Below, in pieces: positions 25,553 to 33,332 of a DNA stretch of 39,242 nucleotides (within the stretch, counting starts at the first letter, position 1; every line of letters starts with the position of its first letter). The DNA is taken from NCBI RefSeq assembly GCF_000156375.1, contig NZ_DS996356.1:12052-51293 (forward strand), given 5' to 3'. Made by a program: the position numbers and the translations under genes. The DNA comes from Desulfovibrio piger ATCC 29098 (GTDB taxonomy: Bacteria > Desulfobacterota > Desulfovibrionia > Desulfovibrionales > Desulfovibrionaceae). The notes below the pieces were generated by a model. It ran no database searches. It had not been told where the DNA came from and saw nothing but the letters and a program-made list of their open reading frames with translations.

Positions 25553-27723
25553 CAGGCGGCCTCCAGCTGGCGGGCGTGGCGACCGGGCAGATGCGGCCGC
25601 ATGGCATTGAGGGTCACGCCCAGGGTCGTCAGGTTGTGCAACAGGGCCGAGACACCGGGCGTCAGGATCATGAACAGGCCCCCGGCCAGGAACATGCTGT
25701 TGAGCAGCATGGTGGCCGCAAAGTTGACGTGGATGCGCCGCAGGGTGGCCCGGCCCAGCAGCCGGGCCGTGATGAGCCCGCTGAGGTCCGGCCGGGTGAG
25801 CAGCACGTTGGCCACTTCGCGGGCCAGATCGGCGCCGTCGCACATGGCCACGCCCACATGGGAGGCGGACAGGGCGGGGGCGTCGTTGATGCCGTCGCCC
25901 ACCATGAGGACCTTGCAGCCCTGGGCGGTGAGGTCGGCGATGACGTCGGCCTTGTCGGCGGGCAGGACCTGCGCGCGGTATTCCTTGAGTCCCAGCTTGC
26001 CGGCCACGGCACGGGCGGTACGCTCGTCGTCGCCGGTGAGCATGAGGATGCGGCGGAAGCCCAGCTCCTCGAGCTGCTTGAGGACCTGCGGGCATTCGGG
26101 ACGCAGGGGGTCCTCGATGGCCAGGAAACCGGCCAGCTTGCCGTCGATGGCCAGATAGAGCAGCGAGCGTCCCATCTGGGCCTGGGCATCGATCTCCGCT
26201 TCCAGGGGCGAAAGGTCGATGCCTTCGTCGCACTCGATGTAGTGACGGCTACCCACACGCACGGCCTTGCCGTACAGGGTGGAGGCGATGCCGTGGGCCA
26301 CCACATATTCCACCTGGGCGTGTTCCTCTTCATGTTGCAGGCCTTCTTCCTGGGCGCAGCGGACCACGGCCCGGGCCACGGGATGGGGAAAGTGCTCCTC
26401 AAGGCAGGCTGCAAGGCGCAGGACCTCGTTCCGCTCATGACCGGCGGCGGGGATGACCTCCACCACATGGGGGCTGGCATTGGTCAGGGTGCCCGTCTTG
26501 TCGAAGACCACGGTATCGGCTTCGGAAAGGGCCTCCAGGAAGCGCCCCCCCTTGATGACCACGCCGTGGCGCGCGCCTTCGCGCATGGCGGCCAGCACGG
26601 CCAGCGGGGTGGCAAGACGCAGGGCGCAGGAATAGTCCACCAGCAGCACGGAGGCCGCCTGCATGGGGTTGCGGGTGATGAGCCACACAAGGCCCGCCAG
26701 AGCGAAGGTGAAGGGCACGGCCATGTCGGCCATGCGTTCGAACTTGCCCTGGATGCCGGCCTTGAGGGCCTCGGACTCTTCGATGAAGCGCACCACCTGC
26801 TTGAGACGGGTGCCGTCGCCCACGTGGGTGGCGCGGATGACGAGGTGTCCCTGCTCCACCACCGTGCCCGAGTAGACGGCAGCGCCCTTGCTGCGGGGCA
26901 CTCCCAGGGGCTCGCCGGTCATGCTGGCCTGGTTGACCACGGCCTCGCCGTCTTCGACGATGCCATCCACAGGGATGGAACCGCCGTCGCGGACCACGAC
27001 CAGATCCCCTTCGCGCACATCAGAGAGCGGCACGCTGGTCTCCACGCCATCGGCCAGTACCCAGACGGTATCCACATTAAGGGCCAGGCTCTCGGTCAGG
27101 CTGTCCATGGAGCGGCGGCGCGTCCAGTATTCCAGGGCCTCGCCCAGCCCCAGCAACAGGGTCAGCACGGTGACGGTACGGAAGTCGCGCCGCAGCAGGG
27201 AGACCCCGATGGCCGCGGCATCCAGCACGTCCACATTGAGCTTGCCCTGGAGGAGCGAGGCGAGGCCCTTTCGCAAAAAGGGAAGGGCCCCCATGACGCT
27301 GCTGGCCACGCGCAGCTTGAACGGCAGGAACGGACGGACGAAGAGGAAGCGCATCAGGGGGCCGAAACCGTGGGCTCCCATCTCGTCCTCTTCATGGGCC
27401 GGCAGGCGGCTGCCGGAAGCGTGACGTTCAAGGCTGCTTTCCAGTTCCTGGGTCAGGGTGGCCAGGACGCTGCCGTCATTGAGGGCGCCCGCGTCCTGGG
27501 CGGCCAGGGAGCGGAGCACGTCCTGCCGGGCCTGCGCATGCCGGTAGAGCACGAGGACGCTGGGCACGCGCGGATTGACCCGCACGCCTTCCACGCCGTC
27601 GATGGCATCCAGGGTGTCGGCCAGGATCTCGGCCTGTGCTTGCGTCATGGGGCGGCAGGCACGCGCACGCAGCCGTCCGGCCCCGTTGGAGCAGCTTAGT
27701 TCATGAACCAGAAAAAAGCGCAT
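25552..27723 (-). CDS. fezB: P1B-6-type heavy-metal ATPase, FezB-like (ferrosome)
   Basis: The protein has 723 residues. An HMA2-like N-terminal domain without CxxC (GRLRARACRP, then DGVEGVRVNP) is followed by the P-type core. Core motifs are TGEP in the actuator domain, Asp408 in DKTGTLT, HP in EEHFPHPVAR, and GDGINDAPALSAS. The metal-site motif before the phosphorylation loop is SCA (365-367, in DYSCALRLATP), not CPC, CPH, SPC or TPC; SCA defines group P1B-6. FezB of Desulfovibrio magneticus ferrosomes is a P1B-6 ATPase thought to load iron into membrane-bound granules. I chose ATG 27723 because GAGGGG lies seven bases upstream; ATG 27738, overlapping the fezA-like stop, is the alternative. 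Confidence 0.8.
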   Translation of the reverse strand: MRFFLVHELSCSNGAGRLRARACRPMTQAQAEILADTLDAIDGVEGVRVNPRVPSVLVLYRHAQARQDVLRSLAAQDAGALNDGSVLATLTQELESSLERHASGSRLPAHEEDEMGAHGFGPLMRFLFVRPFLPFKLRVASSVMGALPFLRKGLASLLQGKLNVDVLDAAAIGVSLLRRDFRTVTVLTLLLGLGEALEYWTRRRSMDSLTESLALNVDTVWVLADGVETSVPLSDVREGDLVVVRDGGSIPVDGIVEDGEAVVNQASMTGEPLGVPRSKGAAVYSGTVVEQGHLVIRATHVGDGTRLKQVVRFIEESEALKAGIQGKFERMADMAVPFTFALAGLVWLITRNPMQAASVLLVDYSCALRLATPLAVLAAMREGARHGVVIKGGRFLEALSEADTVVFDKTGTLTNASPHVVEVIPAAGHERNEVLRLAACLEEHFPHPVARAVVRCAQEEGLQHEEEHAQVEYVVAHGIASTLYGKAVRVGSRHYIECDEGIDLSPLEAEIDAQAQMGRSLLYLAIDGKLAGFLAIEDPLRPECPQVLKQLEELGFRRILMLTGDDERTARAVAGKLGLKEYRAQVLPADKADVIADLTAQGCKVLMVGDGINDAPALSASHVGVAMCDGADLAREVANVLLTRPDLSGLITARLLGRATLRRIHVNFAATMLLNSMFLAGGLFMILTPGVSALLHNLTTLGVTLNAMRPHLPGRHARQLEAA

Positions 27724-27737
27724 GCGCGTGCCCCTCA

Positions 27738-27992
27738 TCAGGCCTGGGGTTCGGCAGCTTCGGCCTTGCGCTTGTCAGCGGCCTGACGGGCTTCGGCCGC
27801 CAGGTCTTCCATGTCTTCCTTGACGGATTCCACCTTGCTCATGATGGCGTCCTTCATGTCCATACCGCGGCTCACCAGGTCGGTGGCCAGGGGTTTGAGA
27901 TCGAGCTTGCCGCGGGTGACGGCAACGGTGCCCACGACGCCCAGCGCCAGACCTCCCAGGAAAAAAAGACCGTATTTCAGACCGTTGTTCAT
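27738..27992 (-). CDS. fezA: DUF6110-type membrane protein, FezA-like (ferrosome)
   Basis: The protein has 84 residues: a short N-terminus, one glycine-rich membrane segment (YGLFFLGGLALGVVGTVAV), then a basic to acidic amphipathic tail (GMDMKDAIMSKVESVKEDME and on to EARQAADKRK). 'GG.a.G..g' followed by a 'kd.im...e..ke..ed...eA' tail is the pattern of DUF6110 proteins, which include FezA of Clostridioides difficile. FezA and FezB are both needed for ferrosome formation there. GGAGG lies seven bases before the ATG at 27992. Its stop shares a base with an in-frame ATG of the ATPase gene, so both are translated together. Confidence 0.7.
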   Translation of the reverse strand: MNNGLKYGLFFLGGLALGVVGTVAVTRGKLDLKPLATDLVSRGMDMKDAIMSKVESVKEDMEDLAAEARQAADKRKAEAAEPQA

Positions 27993-28097
27993 GCTTGTGC
28001 CTCCGTTTGCACAGGTAAAAGGATACAGAGGGCCATCCGGGCCATGTTCTGGCACGGCCCGGACAGCAAAAGACGCATGGTTGGGAGAAGAGAGGGG

Positions 28098-28337
28098 CTA
28101 GTTGGAGACGTCGACGGTGATGTGGTCGGCTTCGCTGTTGCGCAGGGTGACGGTCACGCCGGAAAGGCGCAGCGCAACGGGGTCTTTGAGGGGCGCACGG
28201 CCCACGATGGAAACGGTGGTCCCGGGGATCAGGCCCATGTCCCGGATGCGGCGGCCCATTTCTCCAAGGGCTTCCACAGTGGCGATCCTGCCGCTCTGGC
28301 CGATCTGCATCTGACGAAGGCTGATGATGTCGCTCAT
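28098..28337 (-). CDS. FeoA-like SH3-fold protein, first gene of the fez-like operon
   Basis: The protein has 79 residues, MSDIISLRQMQIGQSGRIAT, then LGEMGRRIRDMGLIPGTTVS and a closing LRNSEADHITVDVSN. The 'l..lGe.grri.dmGl.pGt.v.v....pl.dPv...l.g..v.LR..ea..i.v' pattern is a complete FeoA domain. FeoA proteins help the ferrous iron transporter FeoB; here no feoB is beside it, and the gene is placed ahead of the fezA- and fezB-like genes. So it may tune FezB or bind FeoB elsewhere. AAGGAG before the ATG fixes the start. About 105 bases separate it from the fezA-like gene with no terminator seen. Confidence 0.8.
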   Translation of the reverse strand: MSDIISLRQMQIGQSGRIATVEALGEMGRRIRDMGLIPGTTVSIVGRAPLKDPVALRLSGVTVTLRNSEADHITVDVSN

Positions 28338-28474
28338 GATCTTCTCCTTTGCTGGTACGGGCCCGGAGCAGGGACCGGCATACCTGCGCAGTGCGATCCG
28401 GCCGGGACGATCCCGACCGGGCTTGGGGGGCGGCTGATCCGGCATGTCGAACCGCTACTCCGGGCTTGCAAAGA

Positions 28475-28503
28475 AGCATGGCGTAAACTAGGATGAGTGT
28501 CAA
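28475..28503 (-). promoter_or_regulatory. Promoter of the feoA-fez-like operon
   Basis: On the minus strand TTGACA (28503-28498) and CATGCT (28480-28475) are 17 bases apart. The -35 is perfect, the -10 weak. The Fur-like site lies only five bases upstream of the -35. Confidence 0.55.
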
Positions 28504-28508
28504 GAAAA

Positions 28509-28525
28509 AAGAAAATCACTTTCAT
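28509..28525. promoter_or_regulatory. Fur-like operator between divergent iron units
   Basis: AAGAAAATCACTTTCAT fits the Desulfovibrio Fur consensus WTGAAAATNATTTTCAW with two mismatches. It lies just upstream of the minus-strand promoter and overlaps the probable plus-strand -35, so it could control both directions by iron. Confidence 0.6.
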
Positions 28526-28550
28526 TTTTCTTTTGCGCATTGTGTAAAAT
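28521..28550 (+). promoter_or_regulatory. Possible promoter for the two small membrane-protein genes
   Basis: TAAAAT (28545-28550) with a TG dinucleotide just upstream is a fair -10; the -35 at 28521-28526 (TTCATT) is weak and overlaps the Fur-like site. Confidence 0.35.
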
Positions 28551-28593
28551 TTTTTATCTTTTCATTTTAACCTCTTACCCCAGGAGCTTTCTT

Positions 28594-28815
28594 ATGGAAG
28601 AAGCCTGTCTCACTACAGGAAGTCTGGCTGTCCCCGCACGTCCCGCGACCAAACCGCTCAGCGGGCGCAAACTGGCCATGCGCATCATGCTGGGTGCGCT
28701 GGGCGCGTCGGTGGTGCTGGGCCTTGCCGGCAACAAAACGGCCCACGTGCTGACCGGCGCTGTGTTCAGCGCCTTGCTGGCCGATCACGTCTGGAAGCGC
28801 CGCAAGGCCCTGTAA
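28594..28815 (+). CDS. Small membrane protein, divergent from the fez-like operon
   Basis: The protein has 73 residues and is not recognised. A hydrophilic N-terminus is followed by RKLAMRIMLGALGASVVLGL, a short polar loop (AGNKTAHV), a second hydrophobic stretch (TGAVFSALLADHV) and a basic end (WKRRKAL). Thus it has one or two membrane segments with the C-terminus probably inside. AGGAG lies seven bases before the ATG. It shares the Fur-like regulatory region with the ferrosome-like operon and precedes another small membrane protein by ten bases, so it may be an accessory factor of the iron granule membrane. That role is inferred from position only. Confidence 0.6.
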   Translation: MEEACLTTGSLAVPARPATKPLSGRKLAMRIMLGALGASVVLGLAGNKTAHVLTGAVFSALLADHVWKRRKAL

Positions 28816-28825
28816 GGAGTAGGAC

Positions 28826-29122
28826 ATGGAGCGTCCTTCCGACAGGGAAGCGGCATCGCCAGCCGCTCCGGGGGCGGCCGTCCCCCGATGGAAAGCCCTG
28901 CTGAGCGAGAGCATCCAGCGACTGGCCATATGGGGGACGGGCCTGCTGGCGGCCCTGGTGGCCCTGCTGGCCCTGGCCCAGATCGTTTGTCTGGCCCTGT
29001 GTCTGCTGGCCCTGGTGCTCCTGGCCCTGTGCTTCCTGATGGCTTCCTATCCCGAGGAGTGCCGCCAGTTCTGGCGCATGCTGCGGGAGACGCGCGCGGA
29101 AGGGCGCCGCAACGATCCCTGA
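28826..29122 (+). CDS. Small two-segment membrane protein, second gene of the unit
   Basis: The protein has 98 residues. A charged N-terminus (about 30 residues) is followed by a long run of hydrophobic residues from about 33 to 75, including GTGLLAALVALLALAQIVCL, enough for two membrane passes. The C-terminus is charged (YPEECRQFWRMLRETRAEGR). GGAG six bases before the ATG and only ten bases after the previous stop mark an operon. The family is not recognised. It is followed by a bidirectional terminator, so the unit has only two genes. Confidence 0.6.
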   Translation: MERPSDREAASPAAPGAAVPRWKALLSESIQRLAIWGTGLLAALVALLALAQIVCLALCLLALVLLALCFLMASYPEECRQFWRMLRETRAEGRRNDP

Positions 29123-29196
29123 ACCGTGGGAGCGGCCGTTGCGGCCTGAGGGGCCGGCCGCTCCGCAAGGGAAGCTGCCCGCGCAGAGATGCGGAC

Positions 29197-29233
29197 AAAA
29201 AAAAGACCACCCGTCGGCGGGTGGTCTTTTTTT
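29197..29233. terminator. Bidirectional terminator between the iron locus and acs
   Basis: GACCACCC (29205-29212) pairs with GGGTGGTC (29219-29226) around a 6-base loop. A-run and T-run of eight and seven bases flank it, so it ends transcripts from both sides. Confidence 0.95.
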
Positions 29234-29253
29234 GTCAGGGAGCGGGAAAGAGC

Positions 29254-31296
29254 CTATTCCTTGGGCTGGTCCTCATCGGGCAGGTTGGCCGTCTCGTGCT
29301 GGCCCTGCAGCAGGTTGCGGTGACCGACGATGATGTGGTCGAGCACTTCGGGCTTGGCCAGGGCCGTGGTATCGCCCAGGTCGTCGTAGACGTTGCCCGC
29401 GATCTTGCGCAGCATGCGGCGGATGACCTTGCCGGAACAGGTCTTGGGCATGGCTTCCACGAACTGGATGTATTCGGGGGAGGCCAGGGCGCCGATGTCG
29501 CGGCGCACGGTGTCGCGCAGCTTCTTGCGCACGTCGTCGCTCCAGGGCACTTCGTCACGGGTGACGACGTAGGCGTAGATGCCTTCGCCCTTGAGGGCAT
29601 GGGGCATGGGCACCACGGCGGCTTCCGCCACTTCGGGGCAGGAGGCCAGCACGGCCTCGATCTCGGCGGTGGAGAGGCGGTGGCCGGAAACGTTGATGGA
29701 ATCGTCCACGCGGCCCAGGATCCAGAAATAGCCGTCCTCGTCCACTTCGGCACCGTCGCCGGATTCGTAGCAACCGAAGCGCGAGAAGTAGGACTGGTAC
29801 TTTTCTTCGTCGTTGTACACGCCCTGCATCATGCCGGGCCAGGGCTTGCGGATGACCAGATGGCCGCTGCGGGTGGAACCGTCGCCGTCTTCCTCGTCAC
29901 GGGTGGCGCTGCCGCCCATGACGGCCGCGTCGATGCCGGGCAGGGGCCGCGAGGCCGAGCCGGGCTTGAGCTTGGTGGCGTAGGGCAGGGGGCTGATCAT
30001 GGCGCCGCCGGTCTCGGTCTGCCACCAGGTATCCACGATGGGCAGCTCGCTGCCGCCGATGTTCTTGTGGTACCAGTGCCAGGCTTCGGGGTTGATGGGT
30101 TCGCCCACGGAGCCCAGGATGCGCAGGGTGCGCAGGTCATAACGCTCGGCCCAGGCTTCGCCCAGGCGCATGAGGGAACGGATGACCGTAGGCGCCGTGT
30201 AGAGGATGTTGACGCGGAATTTTTCCACGATGCGCCAGTATCGGTCCGGCTTTGGCCATGTGGGCACGCCTTCGAACATCACCACGGTGGCGCCCAGGGC
30301 CAGCGGCCCGTACACGCCGTAGGTATGGCCGGTGATCCAGCCCATGTCGGCCGTGCACCAGTAGACGTCGTCGTCGCGCATGTCGAAGACCCATTGCGTG
30401 GTGTGCGCCGCATAGGTCAGGTAGCCGCCCGTGGAGTGCATGATGCCCGTAGGCTTGCCGGTGCTGCCGCTGGTGTGCAGCAGGAAGAGCGTGTCGTTGG
30501 CGTCCATGGGCTCGCAGGGGAAGTCCACGTCCAGGGTGAAGTCTTCGATGAGGTCATGCCACCAGATGTCGCGGTTGGGGGTCATCTTCACGTCGTAGAG
30601 GTCGGCGTGGTTCACCACCACCACATGGGCCACGGAGGGGCACTTTTCGAGGATGGGGTCCAGATTGGCCTTGAGGGGCTTGATCTTGCCGGCGCGGATG
30701 GCGGCGTCGGCGGTGATGACGACCTTGGCCTTGGAGCCCTGGATACGGCTGCGCACGCCGCCTTCGGCATAGCCGGAGAAGATGGCCGTATGGATGGCGC
30801 CGATACGGGCACAGGCCAGCATGGCGATGACCAGCTCGGGGATCATGGGCATATACAGGGCCACACGGTCACCCTTGTTGATGTGCAGGGAGCTCAGGGC
30901 GTGGGCCACGCGGCAGACCTCGGTATAGAGCATCTGGTAGGTGAAGCAGCGCACGTCCATTTCCTTTTCGCCCTGCCAGATAAGGGCGGCCTTGTTGCGG
31001 CGGCCGGAGATGAGGTGGCGGTCGATGCAGTTGAAGGCGGCGTTGAGCTTGGCGCCGGTGAACCATCTGTACTTGTGCCGCGCTTCGTCGGCCTCCAGTA
31101 CCTTGTCCCAGCGCTTGAACCAGTGGATCAGCTGCGATGCGCGTGCACCCCAGAAGTCATTGGGGTCTTCCAGAGCTCGCCGGCAGATGGCGTCGGCTTC
31201 GTCCTGACCGCAGATCCACGCGGACGACTTGCCGTGCTCGGGGGGGAGGTAGCTACGCTTCTCGGTTAAGAGAGTGGTAATCCGTTCCTGGGACAT
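29254..31296 (-). CDS. acs: Acetyl-CoA synthetase
   Basis: The 680-residue enzyme makes acetyl-CoA from acetate, ATP and CoA in the cytoplasm. It has an N-terminal domain with NAAFNCIDRH, the AMP-binding loop TSGSTGKPTGIMHS, later WWQTETGGAMISP, GYFWILGRVDDSINVSGHRL (the hinge) and the catalytic Lys623 in PKTCSGKVIRR. The usual motif is PKTRSGK, so residue 620 is Cys in place of Arg, next to the lysine whose acetylation switches the enzyme off. Another difference from the common motif is Thr for Lys in GKPTG. GGAG lies eight bases before the ATG. It stands alone with a terminator behind. Confidence 0.93.
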   Translation of the reverse strand: MSQERITTLLTEKRSYLPPEHGKSSAWICGQDEADAICRRALEDPNDFWGARASQLIHWFKRWDKVLEADEARHKYRWFTGAKLNAAFNCIDRHLISGRRNKAALIWQGEKEMDVRCFTYQMLYTEVCRVAHALSSLHINKGDRVALYMPMIPELVIAMLACARIGAIHTAIFSGYAEGGVRSRIQGSKAKVVITADAAIRAGKIKPLKANLDPILEKCPSVAHVVVVNHADLYDVKMTPNRDIWWHDLIEDFTLDVDFPCEPMDANDTLFLLHTSGSTGKPTGIMHSTGGYLTYAAHTTQWVFDMRDDDVYWCTADMGWITGHTYGVYGPLALGATVVMFEGVPTWPKPDRYWRIVEKFRVNILYTAPTVIRSLMRLGEAWAERYDLRTLRILGSVGEPINPEAWHWYHKNIGGSELPIVDTWWQTETGGAMISPLPYATKLKPGSASRPLPGIDAAVMGGSATRDEEDGDGSTRSGHLVIRKPWPGMMQGVYNDEEKYQSYFSRFGCYESGDGAEVDEDGYFWILGRVDDSINVSGHRLSTAEIEAVLASCPEVAEAAVVPMPHALKGEGIYAYVVTRDEVPWSDDVRKKLRDTVRRDIGALASPEYIQFVEAMPKTCSGKVIRRMLRKIAGNVYDDLGDTTALAKPEVLDHIIVGHRNLLQGQHETANLPDEDQPKE

Positions 31297-31630
31297 GATG
31301 GCAACTCCATAAGCTTAAGACTGCAAACAACAGTGGAAAATCATCCATGCTACCGGCGTAAAGAGATTTCTTACGGGCGTCAAGGGCCAGAAAACTGTTT
31401 GTGCTACCAGTCATTGTGGAGAAAAAAGGGACAAGGAGCTGAAACAGAGGGCAACAAATCGGCAGCAGACAGCGGTGTGCACGGGAATGACAGTTCGTGA
31501 AATAAATCTCAAATTAAGGCGATTTTTTATGAAATTTTTTTTAAAATTTTTTCGATATTCGGAACGGCAGCCTGCTTTTCGTGCAAAAAACACATGGCAG
31601 CAGAAAAAAAAGACAGCGTGACGGAAAAAT
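31297..31630. other. Long AT-rich leader/promoter region of acs
   Basis: These 334 bases contain no credible gene. They are more AT-rich than the surroundings, with T- and A-runs at 31520-31555. On the minus strand TTGACG near 31380 with a weak TACGCC 17 bases downstream may be the acs promoter. I see no clear sigma-54 site. Confidence 0.4.
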
Positions 31631-31660
31631 GAAAAGGGCGGCCTCATGACGAGACCGCCC
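31631..31660 (-). terminator. Terminator after maf
   Basis: GGGCGGCCTC (31636-31645) pairs with GAGACCGCCC (31651-31660) with one mismatch and a 5-base loop. On the minus strand a TTTTC stretch and further T follow. Confidence 0.8.
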
Positions 31661-31689
31661 TGAAAAGCAGGACAGGAAAACGGCAGGGA

Positions 31690-32322
31690 TTAGTCTACGG
31701 GACGCATCCAGTCCCCCTCCAGCAGGAGGGCGGCAAGACGGCTCACCGGCAGGCCCACCACCGTGGACCAGGAACCGCGCACGCTTTCCACCAGAAAGGC
31801 CCCCTGGCCCTGGATGGCATAGGCTCCGGCCTTGTCGGCCGGTTCGCCGCTGCGCACATAGGCGCGGAGCACGTCGTCCGGCCAGGCATGGAAACGGACG
31901 GCGCTGGTATCGGCAAAGCCCGCGCTGCTCCCGTCAGGGAAAAGGCAGCAGACGCCGGTGATGACCTCATGCTCGCGGCCGGAAAGACGCCGCAGCATGT
32001 CCAGGGCGTCCGCATCGTCCACGGGCTTGCCCAGGATGTCGTGCCCCAGGGCCACCACGGTGTCGGCGGCCAGGATCAGGTCGGCAGCCCCGGACTCCGC
32101 CGAGGCGGCCACGGCCTGCGCCTTGGCCGTAGCGGCACGCAGGGCATAGGCGGCGGGCGTTTCCCCGCGTTCGGGACGCGGTTCCACCCCGGTGGGGCGG
32201 ACGATGGTATGGGACAGGCCCCATTCGTCCATGAACTGGCGGCGTCGCGGCGAGGCCGAAGCCAGGACCAGACGGATGCCGGGCCGCAGGACGAAGAGGG
32301 GCTGGAGCGGGGCCGCGTTCAT
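31690..32322 (-). CDS. maf: Maf-family nucleotide pyrophosphatase
   Basis: The protein has 210 residues. The Maf signature is present: LVLASASPRRRQFMDEWG near residue 18, then ILAADTVVALGHDILGKP and DKAGAYAIQGQGAFLVESVR. AGAYAIQG points to the dTTP/UTP pyrophosphatase (YhdE-like) subgroup rather than the m7GTP type. Such enzymes remove non-standard or excess nucleotides and affect cell division. An N-terminal extension of about 15 residues precedes the usual start. Its ATG overlaps the stop of the phosphodiesterase gene by four bases, and the three genes from 33112 to 31690 form one operon. Confidence 0.9.
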   Translation of the reverse strand: MNAAPLQPLFVLRPGIRLVLASASPRRRQFMDEWGLSHTIVRPTGVEPRPERGETPAAYALRAATAKAQAVAASAESGAADLILAADTVVALGHDILGKPVDDADALDMLRRLSGREHEVITGVCCLFPDGSSAGFADTSAVRFHAWPDDVLRAYVRSGEPADKAGAYAIQGQGAFLVESVRGSWSTVVGLPVSRLAALLLEGDWMRPVD

Positions 32323-32900
32323 CGGCCTTCCTGATGGGGCCAGTTCTGGCGGGGCCAGTGGCGCAGCAGTTCCTTGCCTTCCATGTCGTAGACGTGGAAG
32401 CAGCCGTCCTCATACAGGCCGTAGCTGCGGGGGAAACCGCCCTTGGGCAGGCTGAGGGAGCCGGGGTTCCAGAAGTGCAGGCCGTCCAGGCTCTCGCCGC
32501 GCGGGATATGGGTATGGCCGCGCAGGATGACCGTGCCCGGGGCAAAGCCCGGCAGGGGCGGGGTCTCCGGCAGACGGTGGCCGTGGCTGGCGAAGATGCG
32601 CAGGGCATCGGCTTCTATCCAGGCGTTCTCCGAGACGGCGAAGGGCGTGAGCATGATGTCCACTTCGGCATCACAGTTGCCGCGCACGGCCGTGACCGGG
32701 CAGGGCAGATGGTTCAGACGGTCCAGTTCTTCCAGCACGGAGCGGGTGTCGTAACCGCCGGGCAGGGGGTTACGCGGGCCGTGGTAGACCAGGTCGCCCA
32801 GCAGCACCAGCATGTCGGGCGACAGGCGCTCGGCCGTATCACAGAGGAAGCGCAGGCTGTCCAGCGAGCCGTGCAGGTCGGAAGCGATGAGCAGACGCAT
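32319..32900 (-). CDS. yfcE: YfcE-like metallophosphodiesterase
   Basis: The protein has 193 residues. Calcineurin-type metal ligands are visible: Asp8 and His10 in IASDLHGS, Asp36 in VLLGDLVYHGP, Asn75 in AVRGNCDAE, then FASHGH and LRGHTHIP. The mid-region GPRNPLPGGY matches YfcE-type enzymes, which split phosphodiester model substrates with Mn2+; the natural substrate is not known. It lies eight bases after the Trm112-like gene in the same operon. Confidence 0.88.
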   Translation of the reverse strand: MRLLIASDLHGSLDSLRFLCDTAERLSPDMLVLLGDLVYHGPRNPLPGGYDTRSVLEELDRLNHLPCPVTAVRGNCDAEVDIMLTPFAVSENAWIEADALRIFASHGHRLPETPPLPGFAPGTVILRGHTHIPRGESLDGLHFWNPGSLSLPKGGFPRSYGLYEDGCFHVYDMEGKELLRHWPRQNWPHQEGR

Positions 32901-32908
32901 GGACGGCC

Positions 32909-33112
32909 CTAGCCTTTGTGTTCCTCATCCCAGCGGGCGCGCTCCACAGCGGCGTCCACCAGCATGATGGGGATATCGTCACGCACGGGATAGACCACGT
33001 TGCAGGCCGGGCAGGCCAGGCCTTCGGGATGCTCGGCAGAGGGCAGGGGCTCCAGGGAACCCATGCAGCGGGGGCAGGCCAGAATCTGCAGCAATTCCTG
33101 TGTGTTCATCAT
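32909..33112 (-). CDS. Trm112/UPF0434-family zinc protein
   Basis: The protein has 67 residues. Two CxxC pairs (ACPRCMG and ACPACNV) bind zinc, and YPVRDDIPIMLVDAAVE is the typical end of UPF0434/YcaR proteins. Trm112 relatives act as zinc-binding partners that activate methyltransferases; bacterial targets are mostly unknown. AAGGAAAC stands before the first of two adjacent ATGs. First gene of the operon with the phosphodiesterase and maf. Confidence 0.88.
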   Translation of the reverse strand: MMNTQELLQILACPRCMGSLEPLPSAEHPEGLACPACNVVYPVRDDIPIMLVDAAVERARWDEEHKG

Positions 33113-33332
33113 GATGTTTCCTTGTCTTGGGGGACAGCGGCCCCCTGTTTTGCGAGGGCAAAAGCATAGCTTTTTGCCGCCCGTTCTTCAAGCCAAAGCT
33201 GCCGGGAGCGCCTGCCGGAAAGCGTGACCTGCCGGGCGTTGCGTACCTTGCCACGGGAGTGCTCGGCTTGCTTTTTTTTCATAAAGTCGTAGTTTACTTG
33301 AAAAGAAAAAGATAACTGTCAGGGATGAAAGC

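Noticed and set aside
25576..27699. Long open frame antisense to the metal ATPase
   Set aside because: No motif; the ATPase motifs are complete on the minus strand.
25552..27723. Copper or zinc exporter (CopA/ZntA)
   Set aside because: The metal-site motif is SCA, not CPC, and the N-terminus lacks CxxC.
28888..31269. Long open frame antisense to acs
   Set aside because: Low-complexity composition and crosses a strong terminator; acs is clear.
31411..31647. Possible small gene upstream of acs
   Set aside because: AT-rich frame with no ribosome site; it overlaps the maf terminator.
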